Below, one piece after another: positions 38,400 to 47,689 of a stretch of DNA of 64,000 nucleotides (the stretch's first letter is position 1; each line of letters starts with the position of its first letter). The translations under genes were made by a program, and so were the position numbers. Under the pieces are notes generated by a model. The model saw only the letters and a program-made list of their open reading frames with translations. It had not been told where the DNA came from and made no database searches. The DNA is from Pseudomonadota bacterium (lineage in GTDB: Bacteria > Pseudomonadota > Gammaproteobacteria > Xanthomonadales > Wenzhouxiangellaceae), in NCBI GenBank assembly GCA_013285445.1, contig CP053448.1, forward strand, positions 1,426,001 through 1,490,000, written 5' to 3'.

Positions 38400-40346
38400 C
38401 TATGAGTTCCACCTCAATGAGAAATGTTTATCCAATAAATGGAAAATCACATCAGTGTCTATTATGGTGCTGAACTGCGGAATCTTGGTTAGGGATACTT
38501 CTCTCTTTATTTTGTCGAGAATCCCAAAGTCCTTTTTTCTCATCTCAACGTAGCCATACCCACGAAAAAATGAAGTTGACGACAGGTCGAAATCCCGTCC
38601 ACGGAATATTACTTTTTTACGCGGATAAAAATGACACTTGTCATACTCAAAATAGCCGTTTCGTTTTATTTGCGACTCGTAGAATTCAACCCGGTGATCA
38701 AAGGTAACGTGAGACAAGTATGAGTAGAACTCGACGACCGTTTTGATTTGCGCTGATTTGTCTTTATTGAAGAAAAAACCCTGTTCATCTACGGAGATTT
38801 TAACCTCTTGCCCTCCGGACATCGTAAGGTAAATATTGGCCTGCTCAGTCTTTCCCGTTTCGATAAAGTTGGTCTTGTGAGTTGTAACAGCTCGATAGAA
38901 TCCAATATGGCGAATATCTTTCGTGCTATATGTTCTACCCTTAAATGAAAATGAGTTGCCGTTTAGGTTAAATTCCCGGAATTGAGAAATTAACTTGCTT
39001 CGGCTTGCTGCTATTTCTTTAAGAGCCTTGGCATCATCGGCAATGCGATCAGAAATTTCACCTGCATCATCAAATACTCCAAGAAGTGCCTTTGTGAGCT
39101 GTTGCGCAAAATCCAGCTTGTCATGCTTGTTGAACATATGAATCGCTAAATCTCGAACGATCCAAGCTGCGTGTTGACTAGCATCATGCTCGGGATCAAT
39201 TTCCCAATTCATGACGAGCTGGCAAAGCTGATTAACTTTTGGTGATAAATATGTATCCGGTCGGCCACCATCGACGTCGGCTTTAATCTGGGTGGTGAGC
39301 TCCTCGACTTTTGAAACTTCTGAATGAAGAACCCGCTGTTCCGCTATCTCACCAAGCGCATCTGCATCCTCAGCGGTGCGTTCAGCAACCTCACCAACCT
39401 CCGCAAACACTTCCTGCAGCATATTCGTGAGTTGCTGCGAGAAATCGAGCTTGCCGTGCTCATTGAACATATGAATCGCCAGGCCGCGAACCAAACCGGC
39501 AACTCGGTGGCTGGCGTCGTGATCGAGCCCTCGGCTCTTCGTGCTGACCTGAATCGGCTGAGCGACGGTATCCCAGTTCTTCACAACCTGAATCAACTGG
39601 TTCACCATGGGGGCCAAGGTGGAATCGGGCCGTTCCGCATCGACGGCGGCTCGCAATTTTTCCACGAGGGCTCTTATGTTTCCTTCTTCCTTATCAAGGA
39701 AGCCCTGTGCTTCAACCTCATACGAATCAATGAGGTCGGCTATCATAATAGGGCCATGTTTTTCGCCATCATCAGTCGCGGACTCGACGGCAACGGTGAC
39801 TGCCTCCACGAGTTCTTTTGGGGAAAGATTGTCAAGGGCCGACTTGATGACCTGGCGATAGTGTCTCCGCCGTTCCTGGATTTCAGCTTCGACGGCAGAT
39901 AGATCCGACACTTCCGGAAAACCAGAAACAACCCTTTCCTCGTTGATGATCACGCTCAGCTCATCGGCATCGAGGTCCTCAAAAGCCCATGAGATTTCGA
40001 GAATCCATTCCGCCACGTCATCGGCATTGTGGTCAGGCAAACGAGCGAGGCCTGCTGCAAGCAGATTCGCCCGAGCAATTGACGACAGGTTATCGACGGC
40101 GAGCAAATCCGCTGGCGAAGACTCGAGAAGAGACAACACTTCTCCCACACGCTTTGGCCCGATGCCTGGCAGCCACGCGACTTCAGCGGAGAGCCTTTTC
40201 CGGGGGTTGGTCAACTCCGAACGTGCCTCCATGCACTCACTTGAGTCGAGCAAAAGGCTGCGTTCATCAGCCAGCTCCATGATCCGTCGACGGTTATCGC
40301 GGGGGCTGGCATTTAGAATGTGAAAAGGATTTTGTAAAAGGTCCAT
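38400..40346 (-). CDS. Degenerate J-domain-like protein with internal duplication (648 aa)
   Basis: The N-terminal 60 residues look like a J-domain in layout: a short helix (NPFHILNAS), a basic helix (DNRRRIMELADE) and a third helix ending in TNPRKRLSAEVAWLPG. The HPD tripeptide of true J-domains is absent. Two related helical repeats follow (about 227-335 and 347-445, each with VNQL...NW, LAIHMFN-H-KLDF-QQLT). The C-terminal 190 residues form a beta-rich, PH-like domain (FSFKGRTYSTKDIRHIGFYRAV). The gene starts 12 nt after the AAA+ gene ends. A co-chaperone or adaptor role is inferred from the neighbours. Confidence 0.7.
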   Translation of the reverse strand: MDLLQNPFHILNASPRDNRRRIMELADERSLLLDSSECMEARSELTNPRKRLSAEVAWLPGIGPKRVGEVLSLLESSPADLLAVDNLSSIARANLLAAGLARLPDHNADDVAEWILEISWAFEDLDADELSVIINEERVVSGFPEVSDLSAVEAEIQERRRHYRQVIKSALDNLSPKELVEAVTVAVESATDDGEKHGPIMIADLIDSYEVEAQGFLDKEEGNIRALVEKLRAAVDAERPDSTLAPMVNQLIQVVKNWDTVAQPIQVSTKSRGLDHDASHRVAGLVRGLAIHMFNEHGKLDFSQQLTNMLQEVFAEVGEVAERTAEDADALGEIAEQRVLHSEVSKVEELTTQIKADVDGGRPDTYLSPKVNQLCQLVMNWEIDPEHDASQHAAWIVRDLAIHMFNKHDKLDFAQQLTKALLGVFDDAGEISDRIADDAKALKEIAASRSKLISQFREFNLNGNSFSFKGRTYSTKDIRHIGFYRAVTTHKTNFIETGKTEQANIYLTMSGGQEVKISVDEQGFFFNKDKSAQIKTVVEFYSYLSHVTFDHRVEFYESQIKRNGYFEYDKCHFYPRKKVIFRGRDFDLSSTSFFRGYGYVEMRKKDFGILDKIKREVSLTKIPQFSTIIDTDVIFHLLDKHFSLRWNS

Positions 40347-40358
40347 GCTCCCCTCCGG

Positions 40359-41831
40359 TTACTTGTCGTCCCAGACGAATCCGATGCGTCTGCTTTTTTT
40401 CTCTTGGTCTTTAGGAAGGCTGTTCAACGCGGCCTCAATGCTCTGTTGATCGAGTTCTGTCTTCCCTGCCTTGGCAGCGAGCCGTGCGGCCTCGCGTATG
40501 ACAAAAGCCGAATCTGAGAGGGCCTTGCCCGTGAGCGCATCGAGGATCTTGTCCACGTTAAGGTCGTCGGCTTTCGGCAGTTTGCTCAAGAGTGAATCCA
40601 CCAGCGAAGCCACTTCTTCCCTCGACGGCATGCCGACCGCGATGATGTGGTCGAAACGTCCGCGCCGAAGAATGGCCGGATCGATCATCTCGATCAGGTT
40701 CGTCATGGCGATAATCAGCACCTTGTTCTTGATGGCTTCCGGAATCCGCCGAAGGAATTCCGCTACCTCTTCGACGTGATGCAAACCGGACGAGCTGCCG
40801 GAGCGCCTATCCGACAGGAAAGATTCCATCTCGTCGATCACGACAACGGATGGAGCCCCATCAATCGCCTTGTCAAAAACCTCGGAGATCTTCTTGCTGG
40901 TTTCGTGAATGTAGGGGCTGCCGACGCTGTTGGAATCAATCGAGTAGCTGGGCCAATCGATAAACTCGACAAGCCGCTCCACGGCATAGGTCTTGCCACA
41001 GCCCGGCGGCCCGTGCAGGACAATAGCGGAAGGGAAATCGATGCCCAAAGCCTGATATTTCTCGGCATTGAATATGATGTCGATGACGTGTTCGTTGAAA
41101 AACTCCTCGAGCTGCGGCCGTCCTGGAAGTTTGAAAACCTTGGCCTCGGCTGGTTCTTCAGGCGTTTGCGGCTGGTCAGGTTCGACAACAGCCTCCTTGG
41201 CAATGGCGGCCTTCGCGTCGCTCTTGGCCTGAGAGGCGGGCTTGCGCTTGGCCAGTAGGCCCGCATCCGCAGGTACGCTAAACCCGGCAGCCTTTACGAT
41301 CTCCGCAAGATCGCCAACGGGCATCCAGCCGGTCAGGTTGGTCAAACGCCGGAACGATTCCGTGGAGATGATGACCCCACCGGTGATCCAGGTTCCCAAG
41401 ACGACCTCATCATCGACGTGAGGTGTCAGCGTCCAGGCCGGGAGCAATCTGGAGTACTGCTCGACATAAACGGCATCATGGAAAGAGGCATCCTCCGACA
41501 GTTTTCGAGACTCTTTGAGGGCGAAGGCAAAAGCCAGTGCATCGACCTTGCTTTCCGGGGATTTCCCATTCTCAACCGCCGTCAGGGTGTACTTCTTATG
41601 GCTGCTCAGGCTTCGGAATGATTCAGTCCCGAAGGCGACATCCCCGAACAGGGATTCGTCGAGGAAGCCGAATTCATCCCACTTTTGCGCCAGTTCCGGA
41701 CGCGTGAGCAGGATATTGTTCGAGCCATTGGTATCGAAAATCTGCCACTCGTCTCCTGAATAGAGTAGCGACCGGATTTTCGATCCGTCCGGCAACTCAA
41801 AGCCTTTAGGCAGCCATAAATCCTTCGCCAT
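40359..41831 (-). CDS. AAA+ ATPase of the island chaperone operon
   Basis: A 490-residue protein. The N-terminal 200 residues are unfamiliar, then an Ala/Pro/Glu linker. The classical AAA+ module starts near 235: Walker A GPPGCGKT (274-281), Walker B VVVIDEMES (329-337), sensor 1 IIAMTN and arginine fingers in LRRGRFD (388-394). The C-terminal helical lid follows. This is the Cdc48/FtsH/proteasomal-ATPase clade, so a hexameric unfoldase is likely. It lies 3 nt after the Hsp70 gene. The N-domain would choose substrates or partners. Confidence 0.88.
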   Translation of the reverse strand: MAKDLWLPKGFELPDGSKIRSLLYSGDEWQIFDTNGSNNILLTRPELAQKWDEFGFLDESLFGDVAFGTESFRSLSSHKKYTLTAVENGKSPESKVDALAFAFALKESRKLSEDASFHDAVYVEQYSRLLPAWTLTPHVDDEVVLGTWITGGVIISTESFRRLTNLTGWMPVGDLAEIVKAAGFSVPADAGLLAKRKPASQAKSDAKAAIAKEAVVEPDQPQTPEEPAEAKVFKLPGRPQLEEFFNEHVIDIIFNAEKYQALGIDFPSAIVLHGPPGCGKTYAVERLVEFIDWPSYSIDSNSVGSPYIHETSKKISEVFDKAIDGAPSVVVIDEMESFLSDRRSGSSSGLHHVEEVAEFLRRIPEAIKNKVLIIAMTNLIEMIDPAILRRGRFDHIIAVGMPSREEVASLVDSLLSKLPKADDLNVDKILDALTGKALSDSAFVIREAARLAAKAGKTELDQQSIEAALNSLPKDQEKKSRRIGFVWDDK

Positions 41832-41834
41832 AAA

Positions 41835-44330
41835 TCATCCCCTGATAATGTTGGCTACATCGAACATCTCGTTGTCGGGGCCGCCGCCGATCTGAATCAT
41901 CGAAAGCTGGGCGACAACGGCGCGAAGTTTTTCTATGTCATCGGAGCGCATGAGCTGCGTTCCGATCTGGGCGAGCTCCTCGAAACGGTGCTTATCGGCA
42001 AACTGATGGGGCGAGCTGACCATCCATTTGAACCGCTCGACCACGAACCAATCCTGCCGCCAGAGGATTTCGAAGTTTTTGCCTTTCAACTCATCAAGGT
42101 GGTGCTCGAAATCCTTGTCGTTTCGGTCGATTGAGCGTTGAGCCGTTTTTGCCAGGTTGTCGAACGCCGACGCCTCGGATGGACGAGCATGCTGCCGGAT
42201 ATGTTCGTCGAAGAAGGACACCACACCGTCGAGGTCAATCTGACGAATCTCCTTGAGGTGTTCCTTTCGGACCTGGGCAAGGAGTTTCCGAGCCTCGAGC
42301 ACCTTTTCCATGGCCTCTTGGGACTTCTCGGTTTCTGCTTCCTCTGGATCGAGCGAGACAGCGGATTCAAGCTTCTGCCGCGCTTGTTCCAGTTTCGGGT
42401 TGTCCACCACCTCGTTGATCTCGTCGATGCGGTTCAACGTTCTTTCGCCTTCCTCGACAACCATGACGGCGGCTGCGGTGTAGTCGAGCTGTCCCTCTTG
42501 GCGAGAGTAGAAGTTCTTTCCGGAGTGGAAGGTGCCGCCGATGCAGGGCACGGAGACTTCGATGATGATGTTCCCGGAGTCCAGGATCTCGAATTCGCAT
42601 TCCAGATCGGCACCGGCCGGGATCACACCGTCATCGAAGTCGGAGCCGGAAATTTTCAGGACACCGATGGGGCGGTTGTCGGTAATGGGATCTTCGATCT
42701 CGCCCTCCCAAAGTTTCAGGTTGAGCGATCCCGAGGCACCGGACTTGAGCGACTCAGCAGCCTTGAATACCTTTTTCCCCTTCTTTGGAAGCGAGTCGCC
42801 CGAACGAACCAGATAGTCGAGTACGGGACGGCCGCCGAGTTTCTCCAAGACCTCGATACCAACCGAGTGAGAGGCCGGGATGGCATCGACGGTGGCTGCG
42901 GTTCGGGTAATGACGATCTTGTCTTGTTCCAGGGCGATGGGGCCGCCGACAGAGTCGAACACAAACACCTTGAAGATGTTGTCGCCGGTTTTTGTCAGAG
43001 TGACGTCGATGGTTGCGCCATGCTTAAGCGGCAGGCGGCCGGAGGTCCAACCCGTATCGACGCTGTCGACCTGGAACTCTGACCCTGATGCAGCCTGGCC
43101 CGCTAACTGAACAGCGATCTTGGCCTTCACATCCGGGGTGCGGGCAATGTAGTTGAAAGACAGCGCCAACCCACCGCCAGATGAAATCTGCCCACGGGTG
43201 TTTTTGCGAGACCGGTTCTGGGAGCTCCAGTCGATGGACTCTGCAAAAAGGCTCGCCCCTTCGGCCACGGCCGTCATGGGGTTTACATCGGTGTTGCCAG
43301 GAATCCCCAGCTCAAAAGCTACTTTGTCGCGCAGGGGTTTGTAATTGGTCGGCCCGCCGACGAACACAATACGCTCCAGGTCATGCGGAGAGAGACCGGC
43401 CTTGTTGAGCGTCTCCCGGGCAGAGTCGATTGATTCACCGACGCGCTCGGCAATCAGCTTGTCGTAGGTGTCACGCTGCAGGGGAATATCAAGATAGATT
43501 TCATTGCCGTTGAGATCCCTTACCCGGGCTTCGGTTTCCGAGAGGCTGATAACTGAATCCTCGCGGGCCGAGAGTTCGATCTTGGCGCGTTCGGTGGCCC
43601 AGGTGGCCAGCCGGATGAGCGACTTGAAGCTCGGATTTACGGAAAAGTCTTCTGGCAGGTCGAAGTTTTCCAGCAACCAGGGGCGGACAACGTTATCGAC
43701 AAGCACGCGGTCGAAATCCCGGCCGCCACACATTGCGATACCGCCGTGGGCGAGCAGGTTGACCCGCCCACCAAGGCTTTCGGCAATGGCGATATCCAAG
43801 GTGCCGCCACCCAAGTCGTAGATCAGGAACATACCGTCGGTGTTGCGGGCACGCATGACGCTCATGACCGCTGCGACCGGCTCCTGCATAAGCGCAACCT
43901 TGCCTAGACCTGCCATGCTGGCGGCCTGCATGGTGGCGTCCTTCTGCATCTGGTTAAACGCCGCAGGTACGGTGATGACGGTTCCGGTATCGGGATCGTT
44001 TCGGATTTCTTCCGGCATGTAGCCGAACAGAACCTTCAATACCTCTGCAGAGCATTCCTCGGGGGTCTTGGTGAGGTTCACCGCAGAAAGCTGAACGGGC
44101 GTGCTCGTTCCCATAAGCCTCTTGAACAGCATCGCGGAGTTATCAGGGCTGTGCGGAGCCGAATCGTAGGCCCGCTTGCCCACGTATTTGTTGCCGCGTC
44201 GGTCGATATAGATCGCCGATGGAGTCACATCATTCTGTTCAGGGCTCTTCCAGATGCGGGTTTCGGAACCGTCATAGGAACAGATCGCGCTGTTTGTTGT
44301 ACCCAGGTCAATGCCGACGAAATTTTTCAT
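41835..44330 (-). CDS. Divergent Hsp70-family protein
   Basis: An 831-residue Hsp70. The actin-like ATPase domain is intact: phosphate 1 GIDLGTTNS (6-14), phosphate 2 IYDLGGGTLDIAI (170-182), adenosine motif VFVGGPTNYKPLRD. After about residue 370 it departs from DnaK: no canonical DVLLLDV linker is visible, the beta domain is replaced by a longer beta-rich region, and the C-terminus (about 650-831) is helical. Length exceeds DnaK by about 190 residues. It overlaps the GrpE-like gene by 4 nt and precedes the AAA+ gene by 3 nt, so the three are expressed together. Confidence 0.9.
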   Translation of the reverse strand: MKNFVGIDLGTTNSAICSYDGSETRIWKSPEQNDVTPSAIYIDRRGNKYVGKRAYDSAPHSPDNSAMLFKRLMGTSTPVQLSAVNLTKTPEECSAEVLKVLFGYMPEEIRNDPDTGTVITVPAAFNQMQKDATMQAASMAGLGKVALMQEPVAAVMSVMRARNTDGMFLIYDLGGGTLDIAIAESLGGRVNLLAHGGIAMCGGRDFDRVLVDNVVRPWLLENFDLPEDFSVNPSFKSLIRLATWATERAKIELSAREDSVISLSETEARVRDLNGNEIYLDIPLQRDTYDKLIAERVGESIDSARETLNKAGLSPHDLERIVFVGGPTNYKPLRDKVAFELGIPGNTDVNPMTAVAEGASLFAESIDWSSQNRSRKNTRGQISSGGGLALSFNYIARTPDVKAKIAVQLAGQAASGSEFQVDSVDTGWTSGRLPLKHGATIDVTLTKTGDNIFKVFVFDSVGGPIALEQDKIVITRTAATVDAIPASHSVGIEVLEKLGGRPVLDYLVRSGDSLPKKGKKVFKAAESLKSGASGSLNLKLWEGEIEDPITDNRPIGVLKISGSDFDDGVIPAGADLECEFEILDSGNIIIEVSVPCIGGTFHSGKNFYSRQEGQLDYTAAAVMVVEEGERTLNRIDEINEVVDNPKLEQARQKLESAVSLDPEEAETEKSQEAMEKVLEARKLLAQVRKEHLKEIRQIDLDGVVSFFDEHIRQHARPSEASAFDNLAKTAQRSIDRNDKDFEHHLDELKGKNFEILWRQDWFVVERFKWMVSSPHQFADKHRFEELAQIGTQLMRSDDIEKLRAVVAQLSMIQIGGGPDNEMFDVANIIRG

Positions 44331-44707
44331 AGTTCCACCTTCCTCAAAGTGACGGTTCCTGTCTTAACCAAACCTTCTTTCCCCATAATGATCGGCTCGA
44401 GCATCTGATCGACCATCAAGGCATCCTTCGCATCGAACTCTTCGATATTCAGCGGGGTGGCGGCCATTCCGGGGTCGAAGGGATGCCCCTCGACGTTGAC
44501 GATCCGCAGATCCGCTTGCTCAAGGGCCTCTTCGACCTTTTTGATGAACCAGCGGAACTGGCTCTTGTACCGGTTCTGCTCTCCGGCATCGAGTTTCAGC
44601 AGCAGACGGTCAAACACCCGGCCAAAGCGCCAGGACTCAACCGCCATACTGATCACCGCTTCCCGCATAGCCTCGGGGGTCGTTGTGGTTTGCTCAGAGT
44701 CCGCCAT
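44327..44707 (-). CDS. GrpE-like putative nucleotide exchange factor
   Basis: A 126-residue protein. An N-terminal helical stretch (about 12-65) is followed by a small beta domain: LRIVNVEGHPFDPGMAATPLN, then MLEPIIMGKEGLVKTGTVTLRKVEL. This mirrors the C-terminal half of GrpE, where a short G-x-PFDP segment precedes the strand ending in a GYLLNGRVLRPA-type motif. The long GrpE N-terminal helix is shortened. Overlap with the Hsp70 start supports a dedicated exchange-factor role. It begins 27 nt after hsdR ends. Confidence 0.6.
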   Translation of the reverse strand: MADSEQTTTTPEAMREAVISMAVESWRFGRVFDRLLLKLDAGEQNRYKSQFRWFIKKVEEALEQADLRIVNVEGHPFDPGMAATPLNIEEFDAKDALMVDQMLEPIIMGKEGLVKTGTVTLRKVEL

Positions 44708-44734
44708 ATTTTTCTCCGTATCCTTTGAAAATTC

Positions 44735-47689
44735 TCAATAGTACTGCCGGATATATCCGAACGCCTTGTCGAACAGATCCTGGTCCTTGACCTGGTACTT
44801 CACGTAAATCACTTTGCGCAGGGCCTTCTGGACCTCGCGCTCTCCGGCCTTGGTGTTTTGCCAGCCGGGGAACCGGACCAGGCGCACGATCTCGTCGATG
44901 TCGGTCACGATCCGCTCGATCACCATCGGCGTCTTGCCGTTCTTCACCTCGGCGAACAGTTCGGTTAGGGCCGCTTTGGCCTTGGCCTGTTCATCGACCG
45001 GGTCCACCTGCTTCTCGGCCTGGACGACCTCCCTGGCCAGGGTCAGCAACTCCTTGAGGAAGTCGAGGCTGTGGAGCAGGCCCTGTTCGTGCCTCTCCTT
45101 GAGCTTTTCGAGGCGTTCGCCCAAGGCGACGAACTTCGGATTGTCCTTGTGCTTGCGCAGGCGGGCGATGAGCTTGATCTCGATTTCCTTGGATTTCTTG
45201 TCCGGGTCCTTGGCATCGAGCAGCCCTTCGAGGACCTCGGCGTCCATTACCAGGGTGTCCAGATCGTCACGCACCGTTTCCAAATGCACGTTCTCATGCA
45301 CCAGCTCGATGGTCTTGGCCCCCAGGGCGTGCCAGAGCAGCTTGCCGTTGCCGCTCGGCGGCTTTACCGATTCATACACCTGGGTCAGCCACTTGTAGTC
45401 CTTTTCATATAGGCCGAGACAGGGGTCGGGAGACAGCGCCTCCCACAGACGGGAGAGCACCGAGTATTCCGCCGCGAATTTGTCCCGGGTCTCGTTATCC
45501 GGCAGGCAATCCTGCGCCGCGATCAGCCCCTCGTAGCCGCCAACGGTGCGGTCCACGCCAGGGAAGAACGCCAGGCATCTCGCCACCACGCCGGGCAGCT
45601 CCTTCTTGAGCTCGTCCAGATTGGTGATGACCTTCTGCACCGCCTTTTCATCGAAATCGAGGGCCGTGGCCACGTCATCGAAGATGCCGAGGTAATCCAC
45701 GATCAGGCCGTGGGTCTTGCCGGGGTACACACGGTTGGTGCGGCAGATGGCCTGCAGCAGGTTGTGATCCTTCATCGGCTTGTCGAGATACATCACCTGC
45801 AGAATGGGGGCATCGAAGCCGGTCAGCAGCTTGGAAGTGACGATCAGGAACTTGAGCGGGTCGTTCGGATCGCGGAAGCGGTCGAGTAGCTTTTCCTCCT
45901 CGTCCTTGGCCAGCTTCCATTCCGCGTACTCGTCGGACTTCCCGCCCTGGGTGTGCATGACGATGGCGCTGGCCTCCGGACCGACCAATTCGTCCATGGC
46001 CTTCTTGTAGAGCACGCAACACTCACGGTCGAAGGTCACCACTTGGGCCTTGAAGCCGTTCGGCTCCACCTTCTCCTGGAAGTGCTTGACGATGTGCTGG
46101 CAGATGGCGTTCACCCGTGCCGGGGCCTTGATCAGCACCGCCATCTTGGCGGCCCGCTTGGCCAGGTCGTCACGATCCAACTCGCTCAGCTCATCGGTCA
46201 TCTGCGAGTAGGCTTCGTCGATGGCGTCCTTGTTGATGTGCAGCTTCACGTCCACCGCCTCGAAATGCAGTGGCAGCGTGGCCTTGTCCCGGATCGAGTC
46301 CTGGAACGAGTAGCGGCTCATATAGCCCTGCTCATCCTCGTCCGCGCCGAAGGCCCAGAAGGTGTTGCGGTCCCGCTTGTTGATCGGCGTGCCGGTCAGG
46401 CCAAAGAGAAAGGCATTGGGCAGCGCGTCGCGCATCTTGCGGCCCAAGTCGCCTTCCTGGGTGCGGTGCGCCTCGTCCACCATCACGATGATGTTCGAGC
46501 GCTCGTTCAGGCGGCCGTCCGCCTCGCCGAACTTGTGAATGGTGGTGATGATGATCTTGCGGGTATCGGCCGCCAGCAGGCTTTGCAGTTCCTGCCGGGT
46601 GGCGGCTCCGATCATGTTCGGGATATCGGCGGCGTTGAAGGTGGCGGTGATCTGGGTGTCCAGGTCGATGCGGTCCACCACGATCATCACCGTGGGGTTG
46701 CCGAGCTTGCGGTGCATCCGCAGCTTCTGCGCCGCGAACACCATCAGCAGCGACTTGCCCGAGCCCTGGAAATGCCAGATCAGGCCCTTCTTGGGATAAC
46801 CCTTCACCACGCGGGCCACCATCAGATTGGCGGCCTCGTACTGCTGATAGCGGGAGATGATCTTGATGCGCCGGTGTTTCTTGTCGGTGGCGAACAGGGT
46901 GAAGTTCTGCAGGATGTCCAGCACCACATGAGGGCGCAGCATGGAGCGGATGGAGCGCTGTACATCTGTAAGCGTTCCCTCGGCCTTGTTCTCGCCCTCG
47001 TGCCACGGCCCCCAGATATCGATAGGCATGCGCACCGAACCATAGCGATAGCACTTACCCTCGGTAGCAAAAGAGAGGACGTTAGGCACGAACATCTGCG
47101 GTACGCTCTGTTCGTAGCCGTTGTGGATGTCGCTGGCCCCATCCACCCAGGTCACCGCCGGGCGCACCGGTGTTTTGGCTTCACCGATCACCAGCGGGAT
47201 ACCATTGACCAGCATGATGATGTCAAAGCGCCGGCCACCCTCCTTGACCGGATAGACCCACTGGTTGGTGACCACGTAATCGTTGTTGCTGAGATTCTCG
47301 AAGTCGATCAGGCGCACGGGCGTATGTTCGCCGCGTTCACCGAAGGGCATGGACTTCTCGCCCCGCAGCCATTCGGCAAACAGCTCGTTGGCCCGCACGA
47401 GGCCTTCGCTCTGCACTGACAATGGGATGGTTCGCAGGCGATAGAGCACCTCGTCGGCGCGGTCGGGCTGGGCCTTGATTTCCGGGTTCAGGCGAATGAG
47501 GGCATCGCGTACCACCGACTCCACCAGCACATCGGAGTGCTGACGCGGTAACTCTTCTGCAGCGATAAAGCGCCAACTCTTGACCTCACCACCGTAACAG
47601 GCACGCTCTTCGGCAACCATGTTCGAAGATACGCCCTCGCAGAGCGTGTCGAGAACCATCTGTTCGACAGTGTTTTCTTCGTTAAACAT
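44735..47689 (-). CDS. hsdR: Type I restriction enzyme R subunit HsdR
   Basis: A 984-residue motor/nuclease. The N-terminal PD-(D/E)xK nuclease shows Asp156 and Glu170-Ala-Lys172 (FDIIML, IGEAKTP). The SF2 translocase follows: Walker A QGSGKS (308-313), DEAH 405-408, then later helicase motifs. The helical C-terminal third would bind the M2S complex. All cleavage and ATPase residues are present. It overlaps hsdS by 8 nt. Confidence 0.95.
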   Translation of the reverse strand: MFNEENTVEQMVLDTLCEGVSSNMVAEERACYGGEVKSWRFIAAEELPRQHSDVLVESVVRDALIRLNPEIKAQPDRADEVLYRLRTIPLSVQSEGLVRANELFAEWLRGEKSMPFGERGEHTPVRLIDFENLSNNDYVVTNQWVYPVKEGGRRFDIIMLVNGIPLVIGEAKTPVRPAVTWVDGASDIHNGYEQSVPQMFVPNVLSFATEGKCYRYGSVRMPIDIWGPWHEGENKAEGTLTDVQRSIRSMLRPHVVLDILQNFTLFATDKKHRRIKIISRYQQYEAANLMVARVVKGYPKKGLIWHFQGSGKSLLMVFAAQKLRMHRKLGNPTVMIVVDRIDLDTQITATFNAADIPNMIGAATRQELQSLLAADTRKIIITTIHKFGEADGRLNERSNIIVMVDEAHRTQEGDLGRKMRDALPNAFLFGLTGTPINKRDRNTFWAFGADEDEQGYMSRYSFQDSIRDKATLPLHFEAVDVKLHINKDAIDEAYSQMTDELSELDRDDLAKRAAKMAVLIKAPARVNAICQHIVKHFQEKVEPNGFKAQVVTFDRECCVLYKKAMDELVGPEASAIVMHTQGGKSDEYAEWKLAKDEEEKLLDRFRDPNDPLKFLIVTSKLLTGFDAPILQVMYLDKPMKDHNLLQAICRTNRVYPGKTHGLIVDYLGIFDDVATALDFDEKAVQKVITNLDELKKELPGVVARCLAFFPGVDRTVGGYEGLIAAQDCLPDNETRDKFAAEYSVLSRLWEALSPDPCLGLYEKDYKWLTQVYESVKPPSGNGKLLWHALGAKTIELVHENVHLETVRDDLDTLVMDAEVLEGLLDAKDPDKKSKEIEIKLIARLRKHKDNPKFVALGERLEKLKERHEQGLLHSLDFLKELLTLAREVVQAEKQVDPVDEQAKAKAALTELFAEVKNGKTPMVIERIVTDIDEIVRLVRFPGWQNTKAGEREVQKALRKVIYVKYQVKDQDLFDKAFGYIRQYY

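Noticed and set aside
38400..44707. BREX, DISARM or Zorya type system
   Set aside because: No PglX, PglZ, BrxL, DrmA/B or ZorA/B features; the AAA+ and Hsp70 genes do not fit those compositions.
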